Below are positions 49,550-58,499 of a DNA stretch of 64,000 nt, one piece after another. How positions within the stretch are numbered: the first letter of the stretch is position 1; each line of letters begins with the position of its first letter. This stretch comes from Helicobacter sp. MIT 11-5569 (lineage in GTDB: Bacteria > Campylobacterota > Campylobacteria > Campylobacterales > Helicobacteraceae). Under the pieces are notes generated by a model. The model made no database searches, had not been told where the DNA came from, and was given only the letters and a program-made list of their open reading frames with translations. The stretch is taken from the NCBI RefSeq assembly GCF_000765695.2, contig NZ_JRPB02000006.1:1-64000 (forward strand), read 5' to 3'. A program made the position numbers and the translations under genes.

Positions 49550-50205
49550 TGTTGCGCTTTGCTGTGTTTTGTATAGGTTTTGGGGCTTTAGTGTTAATTG
49601 TAGAATCTTTTTTAAAACCACAAGAAGAGTCAAAAAATTTACAAAATATGCAAACACAACAAGAAAAGCCTTGTTTTTATGTGCAAGCAAGCGCGCTTAA
49701 TGTGCGCCAAAGTCCAAATGTGCAGGCTAAAATTGTGCAAACATTACCAAAAGATTCCAAAATATGTCTATATTTTGGCGTAGAGAATGGATTTTTACGT
49801 GTTGAAAAGGGTTATATTGCGACACAATATTTAAGTCTAAGTCGCGCACCACAAACAGAAAAGATAAGGGTTGCTAAAAATAGTGATTATGTGCAAAAGG
49901 CTACCCCAAAACAAGAACGTAAGATTTTGCTAACAAGCACTCAAAAAGCACCAACCCAAGATAATTTAAGGCTTGCACGTTTGGCAATTCACAATCAAGA
50001 TTATGCAAAAGCAAAAACGCTTGCTTTAAAAATCAATCAAGAAAATCCTAAGAATATTGAGAGTTGGGAGATTTTTGCTAAAGCTTTGTATTTGGAGGGA
50101 AATCAAAGTGAAGCAATCGTGATTTTGCAAAATTTCTTACTACAAAATCCTAATAATTCTCTTGTAGAACTTTTAGAGCAAATGCGCAAAGGAGAGAGAA
50201 TTTAA
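49549..50205 (+). CDS. Membrane-anchored SH3b-TPR protein
   Basis: A 218-residue protein: membrane anchor at residues 4-22, a bacterial SH3 domain at about 42-98 (FYVQASALNVRQSPNVQAKI), and TPR-like helices at about 140-215. SH3b domains bind peptidoglycan and TPRs bind proteins, so it may place the secretin or pseudopilus in the wall. MshN is a comparable TPR protein in MSHA pilus clusters. An extended sequon, EGNQS with Asn185, lies in the TPR part. It overlaps both neighbours by one base. Confidence 0.6.
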   Translation: MLRFAVFCIGFGALVLIVESFLKPQEESKNLQNMQTQQEKPCFYVQASALNVRQSPNVQAKIVQTLPKDSKICLYFGVENGFLRVEKGYIATQYLSLSRAPQTEKIRVAKNSDYVQKATPKQERKILLTSTQKAPTQDNLRLARLAIHNQDYAKAKTLALKINQENPKNIESWEIFAKALYLEGNQSEAIVILQNFLLQNPNNSLVELLEQMRKGERI

Positions 50206-51602
50206 TGCTTTTAAACACGGAGCAAATGCGTTATTTTGGAGCGATGATCATAGAGCAAAGCGCAGAATCTTTGCGTATTGCACTTTTGGATATAAAGAAA
50301 AATCCTCATAAAGAAGCATTAAGACATCTTTTTAAAACACACCAAATAGAATTTGTAGAAATCTTAGAAAGTTTATTTTGGGAGCATTTAGAAACACTAG
50401 AGCAAGAAGAAATGTTGCAAAATTTGCTAGAAAAAATCAGCAAAGAGATTAAGCAAGAATCAAAAGATAAAGATTCTAGTATTCAAGAGTTTGTGTGTTT
50501 TGTGTTGCAAAGAGCGGTTTTAGAGCGTGCAAGCGATGTGCATTTGGAACAAGACCTTAAAAATATGCGCATAAGATTCCGCATTGATGGGGTTTTAGTG
50601 GAGAAATTTTGTTTGGAATCTTGGGTGTTTGCTCCTATTAGTGCGAGCGTAAAACTTTTAGCACATTTAAATTTGACAGAATCTAAACTCTCGCAAGATG
50701 GGCGATTCTCCTTAAATTTAACAAATAGAAATACTTTAGAACAAAGTTTTGATTTTCGGGTTTCAACACTTCCTTTGGTGCAAGGAGAATCTATCGTGCT
50801 TAGGATTTTAGATAAGCACAAAACATTAATGCCATTAGAATCTTTAGGCTTTGGTGATGTGGAGTTAGCGCAAATCCAAAAACTTTTTAATCTTCCTTTT
50901 GGGTTGGTGTTAATCACAGGTCCAACAGGAAGCGGAAAAAGCACAACAATGTATGGAATTTTAAATGTTTTAAAAGAGAGAAATCTAAAAATTATCACCC
51001 TAGAAGACCCAGTGGAGTATCGTTTAGAACATATTAATCAAGTGGCAATGACTAAAGGGGTAGATTTTGCAAATGTGTTACGCAATGTTTTAAGGCAAGA
51101 TCCTGATGTGATAAGTTTGGGAGAAGTGCGCGATAAAGAGAGTTTGCAACTTGCAATTCAAGCAGCATTTACAGGGCATTTAGTTTTTGCAACTTTACAT
51201 ACAAATGATGCGCTAGATTCTATTGCACGTTTGTTGGATATGGGGTTGCAGACACATTTTATTGCACAAGCTTTAAGTGGAATCCTCGCACAAAGATTAC
51301 TTAGAAAGCTATGTGATTGTAAAGAAAAAAGCAATAGCAATAAGGGTTATTTTGCAAAAGGTTGTTCAAAATGCAACCATACAGGCTATTTTGGAAGAAT
51401 CGCAGTTGTTGAGGTGGTGTGCCATTCTAAAGATTTAGAATGTTTTATTAAGGGGCAAATTTCAAAAGAAAAAATGTTGGAGATTTTGCAATCTTTGACG
51501 TCAAATTTCACATTAGAGCAACAAGCTATGGCATTAGTAGAGTGTGGAATCACAGATGAAAATGAAGTGTATCGTGTGGTAAAAAATGCGCTTTATTGTT
51601 AA
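50205..51602 (+). CDS. Secretion/assembly ATPase, GspE/PilB type
   Basis: The cytoplasmic hexameric ATPase that powers pseudopilus assembly. The 465-residue protein has a short N domain, Walker A GPTGSGKST at about 239-247, the Asp box ITLEDPVEYRLE, Walker B and RQDPDVISLGEVRDKES, the His box GHLVFATLHTNDA and a zinc site of the form CxC...CxxC (LCDCKEK and GCSKCNHTGYFGR). That set is the assembly type, not the PilT retraction type. No PilT is seen nearby. Confidence 0.93.
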   Translation: MLLNTEQMRYFGAMIIEQSAESLRIALLDIKKNPHKEALRHLFKTHQIEFVEILESLFWEHLETLEQEEMLQNLLEKISKEIKQESKDKDSSIQEFVCFVLQRAVLERASDVHLEQDLKNMRIRFRIDGVLVEKFCLESWVFAPISASVKLLAHLNLTESKLSQDGRFSLNLTNRNTLEQSFDFRVSTLPLVQGESIVLRILDKHKTLMPLESLGFGDVELAQIQKLFNLPFGLVLITGPTGSGKSTTMYGILNVLKERNLKIITLEDPVEYRLEHINQVAMTKGVDFANVLRNVLRQDPDVISLGEVRDKESLQLAIQAAFTGHLVFATLHTNDALDSIARLLDMGLQTHFIAQALSGILAQRLLRKLCDCKEKSNSNKGYFAKGCSKCNHTGYFGRIAVVEVVCHSKDLECFIKGQISKEKMLEILQSLTSNFTLEQQAMALVECGITDENEVYRVVKNALYC

Positions 51603-52767
51603 GTATAAATCACAAGGCAGAATTTATACAAAGGCGTTTAATGCACACTCACAAAGCGCTTTAGAGCAGAATCTAAAAAATTATATGGTGTTATCAATCA
51701 CACATAGAGCAAGCTTTTTGGAGAGTTTTCAAAGGCGCATTAGCACAAAAGACTTGTTGGGTGCATTTTATGAGTTAAAATTGGGATTAAAGGCGCAACT
51801 TCCCTTGCAGGTTTTGCTAGAGAATATCCAAAACCATTGCAAAAATAAAACACTTGCTTTGCGATTCCAAAAGGCACTCTTTGCGCTAAATTCTGGAAAG
51901 AATTTGGCACAAAGTTTTAAAGAAGCTGGATTTTCAGATTTTGTTTGTGCGATGCTTTTGGTTGGACAAAAGGCAAATTTATTACAAGAAGTTGTGGATA
52001 TTGTGATTCTGCGTCTTAAAAATCAACAAAAAAATCAAAAAATTTTAACAAAAGTTATGCTTTATCCTAGCATTGTATTTTTTGTGATGGTTTGTGTGTT
52101 TCTTGGGGTTACACTTTTTGTCTTGCCACAATTTGAAGTGCTATTTAGTGGAATTGATACGCAGTTACCTTTTGTGAGTCAAAGCTTGCTTTTTATGCGT
52201 GAAGTGGTGCTAGATTATGGGGTATTAAGTTTAGCATTGTTTGGTGCATTTTGCATAATGCTTTTGAGCACGTATAAAAAAGTGGAATCTTTTAAAATGC
52301 GTGTCGATTTTTTGGCATTAAAACTTCCTATTTTAGGTAGGGTGTTGTATGATTTTGAAATGGTGCAATTTTTGCTAAGTTTCTTTTGGCTTTATAGGGC
52401 TGGAGTTTCTTTGAAAGAAGCTTTAGAAATCGCAACAAAGTCTTTGCATAATGGGTATTTACAGCACAAAGCAAGTGGAATCTTTAGCGTAATCGCACAA
52501 GGTGTGGAGATTAAAGAAGCATTAAGTGTGCTATTTGATGGTTTTGGGGCGCAACTTTTAAGCGGCGTGCATAATGAAATTGGATTTTTGGAGAGTTTAG
52601 AAGTGTTGTTAGAGCTTTATCAAGAAGAGTTAAAGACACATTCTGAAGCACTTTTAGGAGCGATTGAACCGCTAATGATTCTAATACTTGGTGCGCTTGT
52701 TTTGTGGCTCGCGCTTGGAATCTTTTTGCCCCTTTGGGAGCTGCCTTTGCAAATGCAAAATGTATAA
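51586..52767 (+). CDS. Inner-membrane platform protein, GspF/PilC type
   Basis: Couples the ATPase to the growing pseudopilus. The 393-residue protein has two cytoplasmic T2SSF domains (one near residues 55-165, one near 255-370), each ended by a membrane helix, for example VMLYPSIVFFVMVCVFLG. FELVQFLLSF-like and FWLYRAGVSLKEALEIA are typical second-domain features. It overlaps the gspE end by 17 bases and closes the cluster. Confidence 0.9.
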   Translation: MRFIVKYKSQGRIYTKAFNAHSQSALEQNLKNYMVLSITHRASFLESFQRRISTKDLLGAFYELKLGLKAQLPLQVLLENIQNHCKNKTLALRFQKALFALNSGKNLAQSFKEAGFSDFVCAMLLVGQKANLLQEVVDIVILRLKNQQKNQKILTKVMLYPSIVFFVMVCVFLGVTLFVLPQFEVLFSGIDTQLPFVSQSLLFMREVVLDYGVLSLALFGAFCIMLLSTYKKVESFKMRVDFLALKLPILGRVLYDFEMVQFLLSFFWLYRAGVSLKEALEIATKSLHNGYLQHKASGIFSVIAQGVEIKEALSVLFDGFGAQLLSGVHNEIGFLESLEVLLELYQEELKTHSEALLGAIEPLMILILGALVLWLALGIFLPLWELPLQMQNV

Positions 52768-52887
52768 AGATTGTTACAGAAATATACAAAATGGAAATTA
52801 TTGCTATTTTAGAAACAAAAGTTGTATTTTTTAAAATAAAAATTTGTAAAATATTTGTTTAAGTTTGGCAATAGTCAAGGAGATGTT

Positions 52888-53862
52888 ATGTTTATTAAAA
52901 ATGCAAATGATATTTTATATACAAAGACATATTTAGTAGCAAACAATCGTGATGAAGCAATGCTAAGAAGCGAAGAAGAGCAGGATTTGCAAGATGGAGG
53001 CGTTGGAATTAAAAAATCTGCAAAGCTTGTTGGGCAAGAGGATAAAGGCAATTATGGAGTTGTGCAGGTTAGTATTAATGAAGAGCGTATAAATCTTATG
53101 CTAACAAAAGAAAATATTGCACGCTTAAAAGAGAAATTTGATACAAATAATTTTTATCAAAGAGAAGATGGAGCGTTGCGTTTAAGTGGCAAAGCAGAAG
53201 CATATGTTGGGGGTTGGGTTAGTGAATTTTTAGAAAATATGGGCGCAGATAAAGCAGATATTGATGGAGATGGTAAATTTTCAAATCAAGAGCGCACATT
53301 AATTTTAAATGGCTATACCTATCATTTAAGTAGTGAAAAACAAGGAATCCTTGATAAAAATATTGGAGTGTATAATTTAGAGCGTTATCAATATGGAAAT
53401 GATGATTCTATGCTTTCTCAAACTTTAGATGATTTTATCAATACATTTATTAGTGCTGATAGGAATTTAAATGGCAAGGTAAGTTTGGAGGATTATACGA
53501 CACAAACACATGGAAGTCTTTATAATGCACTAAAAGAAAAATTAAATGCTAGAGAAAATAAACTTGCTGAAATGATTGAAGAAATGCGCGTAAAATTGCC
53601 TGCAAAAAAGAAAAAGAAAAGTGAGGAAGAGGAAGCACAAGAAAAGGCAATAGAGCTACTTGCAAAAATCAAGCAAAGCAAAGACATAGAATCGCTAAGC
53701 CCAGAAGAGAAAGAGCTATTAAAAGAATATTTTGCAGGAGAAGTCGAACAGCTTAAAAGCAAAGATGCAGATGTTGTTAATAAGCATTTAGAGCAGACAA
53801 TTAACACATTTATTGAGCAAATTGAGTCGGATTCTAGCTTAGTGTTTGAAGCGAGAGTTTAG
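52888..53862 (+). CDS. EF-hand-like acidic protein of unknown function
   Basis: A 324-residue protein without signal peptide or membrane helix, not recognised as a known family. Two calcium-loop-like sequences stand out: DIDGDGKFSNQE and DRNLNGKVSLED. A Lys/Glu-rich coiled region (PAKKKKKSEEEEAQEK) lies near the C terminus. The ATG at 52888 has an AAGGAG site, so it is chosen over a frame starting at 52855. It is 120 bases after the gspF gene, which makes a secreted substrate of that system possible but unproven. Another EF-hand gene is broken at 19600-21078. Confidence 0.55.
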   Translation: MFIKNANDILYTKTYLVANNRDEAMLRSEEEQDLQDGGVGIKKSAKLVGQEDKGNYGVVQVSINEERINLMLTKENIARLKEKFDTNNFYQREDGALRLSGKAEAYVGGWVSEFLENMGADKADIDGDGKFSNQERTLILNGYTYHLSSEKQGILDKNIGVYNLERYQYGNDDSMLSQTLDDFINTFISADRNLNGKVSLEDYTTQTHGSLYNALKEKLNARENKLAEMIEEMRVKLPAKKKKKSEEEEAQEKAIELLAKIKQSKDIESLSPEEKELLKEYFAGEVEQLKSKDADVVNKHLEQTINTFIEQIESDSSLVFEARV

Positions 53863-53876
53863 GCTGTATTATTAAT

Positions 53877-53925
53877 AAGCGCAAAAGACCAAAAGTCTAT
53901 AAACGTGCGCTTACCTGGTCTTTTG
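53877..53925. other. Nested, mutually exclusive inverted repeats at a convergent 3' end
   Basis: CAAAAGACC at 53882-53890 pairs with GGTCTTTTG at 53917-53925, while AAGCGC at 53877-53882 pairs with GCGCTT at 53907-53912. The arms share one base and interleave, so both stems cannot be fully formed together. The region spans the end of the UDP-sugar dehydrogenase and the gap to the EF-hand gene. Confidence 0.5.
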
Positions 53926-55150
53926 GTAAGATTCCTTTTAGGTCATACACGACTACAGAACCGCGTTTGCTAAAATCTAGTGTTTTAAATTTATCATGCG
54001 CTACTGCAATGATAACTGCTTGATAATTTTGCAAGGCAAAATTGTTAAAATCACTTAAAACTAGTCCATATTCGTGTTTGACTTCTTCTGCATTTGCCCA
54101 TGGGTCATACACATCAACTTCACATTCAAAATCTTTGAGTTCTCTGACAATATCTACAACGCGAGAGTTACGAATATCTGGACAATTTTCTTTAAAAGTA
54201 ACACCAAGAATCGCAACTTTTCCTTTTACAATCTGATGCGCATTTTTTACCATAAGTTTAATCACTTTATTTGCTACGACAATTCCCATATTATCATTAA
54301 TATGACGTCCTGCTAAAATCACTTGAGAATGATAGCCTAGAGATTCTGCTTTATACGTAAGATAATAAGGATCTACACTAATACAATGCCCGCCAACAAG
54401 CCCTGGACGGAAGGGCAAGAAATTCCATTTGCTTCCTGCTGCTTCTAAAACATCAAGTGTATCAATACCGAGTTTGTCAAAAATTAACGCAAGTTCATTA
54501 ACAAAGGCAATGTTAATATCGCGTTGAGAGTTTTCGATAACCTTTGCTGCTTCTGCGACTTTGATGCTAGATGCTTTATGTGTTCCAGCAGTGATTATGC
54601 TAGAGTATAGAGCGTCAATTTCATCAGCAATTTGCGATGTAGAGCCACTTGTTACTTTTTTGATATTAGGCAGGCGATGTTTTTTATCTCCCGGATTAAT
54701 ACGTTCTGGAGAATATCCACAATAAAAATCTATATTAAACTTAAGCCCGCTTTCGCGCTCTAAAATTGGCACACAATCTTCTTCTGTGCAACCCGGATAA
54801 ACTGTGCTTTCATAAATTACAATATCCCCTTTTTTTAGCACTTTTCCTACGCTTTGTGAAGCTTTTTTAAGTGGAGTTAAGTCAGGTTTGTTGTAGTTGT
54901 CAATAGGTGTTGGCACGGTTACGATATAAATTTGCGCAACTTTTAAGTCTTCTAAATTTGTCGTAAATTGTAAATGCTTTGCCATTTTTAATTCTTCGGT
55001 ATCAACTTCTAATGTGCGGTCGTATCCATTTTTTAACTCATCAATACGTTTTTGAAAAATATCAAATCCTATGATATTGTAAGTTTTGCCAAATTCAACC
55101 GCTAAGGGAAGCCCAACATAACCAAGTCCGATAACTGCAAGAGTTTTCAT
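53897..55150 (-). CDS. UDP-N-acetyl sugar 6-dehydrogenase (TviB/WbpO-like)
   Basis: Oxidises a UDP-HexNAc to the uronic acid for a surface polysaccharide. The 417-residue protein starts AVIGLGYVGLPLAVEFG (NAD motif), has VPTPIDNYNKPDLTPL, the ESTVYPGCTEEDCVPILE segment, and the active-site Cys in PGLVGGHCISVDPYYL. The C-terminal GVTFKENCPDIRNSRVVDIV is also typical. Similarity is closer to the TviB/WbpO group than to UDP-glucose dehydrogenases. No other polysaccharide gene is adjacent. Confidence 0.88.
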   Translation of the reverse strand: MKTLAVIGLGYVGLPLAVEFGKTYNIIGFDIFQKRIDELKNGYDRTLEVDTEELKMAKHLQFTTNLEDLKVAQIYIVTVPTPIDNYNKPDLTPLKKASQSVGKVLKKGDIVIYESTVYPGCTEEDCVPILERESGLKFNIDFYCGYSPERINPGDKKHRLPNIKKVTSGSTSQIADEIDALYSSIITAGTHKASSIKVAEAAKVIENSQRDINIAFVNELALIFDKLGIDTLDVLEAAGSKWNFLPFRPGLVGGHCISVDPYYLTYKAESLGYHSQVILAGRHINDNMGIVVANKVIKLMVKNAHQIVKGKVAILGVTFKENCPDIRNSRVVDIVRELKDFECEVDVYDPWANAEEVKHEYGLVLSDFNNFALQNYQAVIIAVAHDKFKTLDFSKRGSVVVYDLKGILPKDQVSARL

Positions 55151-55311
55151 TGTTATCCTTTAAAAAATTTATAAAATTTTATCGAGTTTCAATAAACAAA
55201 AAGTAAAGAAAATCTAAAATATAGAAGATTTTATTAATTTTTAGATATTGTTCATTTGTTATTAAATTTTGAATAAAGTGTGATTTGTCTTTTTTGTGTA
55301 AAGGAGAGTTT

Positions 55312-56076
55312 ATGAAAAAGTTAATTCTTGGAATCTTTAGTGTATTGTTGTTTGGTGGATGTGTAACAACAGATTTGCAAACAAAAGCCACAATGTCGCA
55401 AAGTGTGTTTATTGACCCGGTTGATATAACACAAAAGGTTGTTTATGTCGCAGTGAGAAACACAAGTGGTTATAATATCAATTTGCAATCAAAAATTGAA
55501 AATCATTTGCAGCAAAAAGGTTATAGAATTACACAAAACCCATATGATGCAACTTTTATTTTGCAAGCAAATATTTTGTATTGTGATTTAAAACAAGAAA
55601 ATAATGCAAAAGACGCTGCAATTCTAGGCGCGGCAGCTGGAGCTGGAGTAGGAGCATATAATCATTCTAGCGCGACAGGAACTGTTGTGGGAGGATTAGC
55701 TGGAGCTGCTGTTGGTGGATTGGTTGGAAAAATAACAGAAGATAAAGTCTTTCAAATGCAAGTAGATATTAACATACAGCAAAAAACTGACAGAAATATT
55801 TGGGTAAATGATGGACAATATGTTGGGCAAGCAAATGTGAGCGACCAAAGAAGAGCAGGATTTTTTAATAGTTTTGGTGGAAATGTGCGCGATATACAAG
55901 GTGGCGGACAAATACAGAGCAATATTGCAAACTATGATAACCAATTTTATGAGCGCAACTACACACAAAAACAAACAACACTTCTTGCTGAAGCAACAAA
56001 GCTTAACCTAACACTTGAAGAGGCGATTCCTGTTTTAGAGGATAAAGTCTCTAGCCAAATCTCTGGAATCTTTTAG
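55312..56076 (+). CDS. traT: TraT-family outer-membrane lipoprotein
   Basis: TraT, first known from plasmid F, blocks surface exclusion partners and gives serum resistance. The 254-residue protein has a lipobox FGGC (Cys17), VYVAVRNTSGYNINLQSKI, the glycine-rich helices AILGAAAGAGVGAYN and VGGLAGAAVGGLVG, and the C-terminal LNLTLEEAIPVLED that matches TraT. AAAGGAGAG precedes the ATG at 55312. An extended N-glycosylation sequon, ERNYT with Asn216, is present. No conjugation genes are nearby, so it is chromosomal or a remnant. Confidence 0.85.
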   Translation: MKKLILGIFSVLLFGGCVTTDLQTKATMSQSVFIDPVDITQKVVYVAVRNTSGYNINLQSKIENHLQQKGYRITQNPYDATFILQANILYCDLKQENNAKDAAILGAAAGAGVGAYNHSSATGTVVGGLAGAAVGGLVGKITEDKVFQMQVDINIQQKTDRNIWVNDGQYVGQANVSDQRRAGFFNSFGGNVRDIQGGGQIQSNIANYDNQFYERNYTQKQTTLLAEATKLNLTLEEAIPVLEDKVSSQISGIF

Positions 56077-56189
56077 GTTTTTCCTGGAAGATTTCACTTC
56101 TATTTTTCTACAAATTCATTGATTGTAATTTTTAGCGTTTTTAATTTTGCATTTTTTATCTAATTTCTCTTTAAGAAATTTAATATTAC

Positions 56190-56215
56190 AATATATGAAT
56201 AAATGTTCATATATT
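56190..56215 (+). promoter_or_regulatory. SmtB/ArsR-type operator
   Basis: Perfect 10-base inverted repeat AATATATGAA-N6-TTCATATATT, 11 bases upstream of the arsR start. It fits the TGAA/TTCA palindrome bound by zinc and cadmium sensing SmtB, CadC and ZiaR proteins, and would allow autoregulation of arsR-cadA. Confidence 0.75.
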
Positions 56216-56226
56216 AAAGGATAAAA

Positions 56227-56568
56227 ATGCCAGAAATTGATACAACAAGGAAAAATGCCTTAAATTCTATTGCAAAGAGTCTTCCAAAAGAAGAGTTGCT
56301 GTATGACTTAGCAGAATTTTTTAAGATTTTTGGAGATTCTTCAAGGATTAGAATCCTATCAATTTTGCGTGAAGAAAAGCTTTGCGTGAATGAAATTTCT
56401 TTTCTTTTGCAAATCTCCCCTAGTGCTGTTTCTCATCAGCTTAGAATCCTGCGCCAAGCGCGTCTTGTGCGTTATCAAAAAATCGGCAAGGAAGTGTTTT
56501 ATAGTCTTGATGATGACCATATTGAAAAAATCCTAGACCAAGGTTTAGAACATATTAATGAAATGTAG
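56227..56568 (+). CDS. ArsR/SmtB-family metal-sensing repressor
   Basis: A 113-residue winged-helix repressor that releases DNA when metal binds. The HTH is near residues 55-80 (SPSAVSHQLRILRQARLV). Two metal-site patterns are visible: KLCVNEI, a single-cysteine version of the alpha-3 CadC-like ELCV motif, and DDHIEKILDQGLEH at the end, an alpha-5 Asp-His...His site as in SmtB and CzrA. It lies 9 bases before the P-type ATPase gene with its operator upstream, so zinc or cadmium is the likely ligand. Confidence 0.85.
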   Translation: MPEIDTTRKNALNSIAKSLPKEELLYDLAEFFKIFGDSSRIRILSILREEKLCVNEISFLLQISPSAVSHQLRILRQARLVRYQKIGKEVFYSLDDDHIEKILDQGLEHINEM

Positions 56569-56577
56569 GAGAAGATT

Positions 56578-58488
56578 ATGCAATGTGCGCAAGGTTGTTG
56601 TTCTGCAACAAGAGCTAAAAAAAGCGATTCTAAAGTTTTAGAAAATAGCATTTTTGCTGCTGCAATTTTTTGTTATAGCGTAGCATTATGTGCCGAACTC
56701 GGATTATTTTATTTGCCCTATTTATCACTTCTTTTTGTTTTATGCTATTTCTCCCTTGGATATGGAATCTTAAAAGAAGCATTTTTTGGGCTTTTAAAGC
56801 GTGAGTATTTTAACGAAAATAGCCTAATGGTGCTTGCAAGTTTGGGAGCATTTTATGTTGGAGATGGGGCTGAAGCAGTTGCAATTTTGCTGTTTTATAG
56901 AATCGGAGAATTTTTAGAATCTTTTATTGTGGAGAAATCTAAAAAGCAAATTAGAAGCTTAGCGGATTTAAAAATAGAAAATGCAAGGGTTTTAAGGGGA
57001 GAAAAACAAGAAAGTATCGCTCCAGAAGAAGTGCAAAAAGGAGAGATTTTAGTCGTATTTGCAGGGGAAAGGATTTTAGCAGATGGAGTGATTATTAAAG
57101 GATTCGGGAGTGTGGATAACTCTGCATTAAATGGAGAATCTGTCCCTGTAAGCGTTGAAGAAGGAGACAAAGTATGCTCGGGCGCAATTAATCTAAGTGG
57201 AATCTTGCATATTCAAGCAACGCAAAGTTATGCGGATTCCACTTTTAGCAAAGTTTTGCAGCTGATTGCTGAAGGAAATGCACAAAAAAGCAAAAGCGAA
57301 GAGTTTATTACAAAATTTGCGCGCTATTACACGCCCATTGTTACGCTATTGGCATTTTTGGTTGCATTACTTCCCTCGCTTTATTTTTGGGCTTTGGGTG
57401 GTAGCTTTGTGCAAGAATTGCAAACTTGGCTTTATCGTGGAATCATTTTTCTAGTTGTTTCTTGTCCTTGCGCACTTGTGATTTCTATACCTTTAACATT
57501 TTTTGCAGCACTTGGAAGAGCGTCAAAAGAAGGGATTTTGATTAAAGGTTCAAGCTATTTAGAAGCGTTAAACAATGTGGGTGCTATTGTATTTGATAAA
57601 ACAGGCACGCTTACAAAAGGCACATTAAGTTTAAAAGAAATCCATACACAAAAGGGATTTACGCAAAAATTTGCATTAGGGCTTGCCAAAGCTTTAGAAT
57701 CGCATTCTAATCACCCTATTGCACGTGCAATTTTGCAAGCAAACATGCAAGATTCTTCGTCGATTGCATTAGAATCCATCACAGAATCTGCTGGGGGTGG
57801 AATTTCTGCGGTGTATCAAGGAAAGCCTTTAGCATTAGGCAACGCACGTTTTATTAGCTCTTTTTTAAAGCAGCAAATTGTAGAATCTAAAAGTGCAAAA
57901 TGTGAGATTTTTTTGAGCTTAGGAGAAGATGTGATTGCGTCTTTTGTTTTAGAAGATACTCTAAAAGAAGAAGCAAAAGATTGTATTTATGCTTTAAAAG
58001 GTTTGGAGCTTTGCATTTTAAGTGGAGATAAAAAGGAAGTCGCAGAGGAAGTGGCTAAAAGTGTTGGGATTCCCCATTATTTTGCAGAATTATTACCACA
58101 AGATAAGGTTTTGCATTTGCGAGAGATTTTAAATGCACAAAAAGCAAAAGGCAAAAAGGTGATTTTCGTAGGAGATGGTATTAATGACGCACCGTCTTTG
58201 AATCTTAGTGATATTGGAATTGCTATGGGAAGTTCTGGAAGTGATATAGCATTAGATGGAGCAGATATTGTGATTTTGCAAGATGATTTGGCTAAGATTC
58301 CATTATCTTTGCAATTAGCGCATAAAACGCGTTTAATTTTATGGCAAAATATCGTCTTTGCTTTGGGGGTAAAAGTAGCAATTATGCTTTTTGGTGTGTT
58401 TGGAATCGCAAATTTATGGATCGCGCTTTTTGGTGATGTGGGAGTAGCACTTATAGCACTTTTAAATGCAATGCGCGCAATTCGTTAA
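56578..58488 (+). CDS. cadA: Zn/Cd-exporting P1B-type ATPase
   Basis: Pumps Zn2+, Cd2+ or similar ions out of the cytoplasm. The 636-residue protein has eight membrane helices, the metal-site motif SCPCALVISIPL, phosphorylation motif DKTGTLTKG, the HP motif in SHSNHPIARAI and the hinge GDGINDAPSL. The last helix has GDVGVAL, whose Asp marks Zn/Cd pumps. The usual N-terminal metal domain is missing. In its place is a short cysteine-rich tip, CAQGCCSA. It is co-transcribed with the arsR-type regulator. Confidence 0.92.
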   Translation: MQCAQGCCSATRAKKSDSKVLENSIFAAAIFCYSVALCAELGLFYLPYLSLLFVLCYFSLGYGILKEAFFGLLKREYFNENSLMVLASLGAFYVGDGAEAVAILLFYRIGEFLESFIVEKSKKQIRSLADLKIENARVLRGEKQESIAPEEVQKGEILVVFAGERILADGVIIKGFGSVDNSALNGESVPVSVEEGDKVCSGAINLSGILHIQATQSYADSTFSKVLQLIAEGNAQKSKSEEFITKFARYYTPIVTLLAFLVALLPSLYFWALGGSFVQELQTWLYRGIIFLVVSCPCALVISIPLTFFAALGRASKEGILIKGSSYLEALNNVGAIVFDKTGTLTKGTLSLKEIHTQKGFTQKFALGLAKALESHSNHPIARAILQANMQDSSSIALESITESAGGGISAVYQGKPLALGNARFISSFLKQQIVESKSAKCEIFLSLGEDVIASFVLEDTLKEEAKDCIYALKGLELCILSGDKKEVAEEVAKSVGIPHYFAELLPQDKVLHLREILNAQKAKGKKVIFVGDGINDAPSLNLSDIGIAMGSSGSDIALDGADIVILQDDLAKIPLSLQLAHKTRLILWQNIVFALGVKVAIMLFGVFGIANLWIALFGDVGVALIALLNAMRAIR

Positions 58489-58499
58489 GAAAGAAAAGA

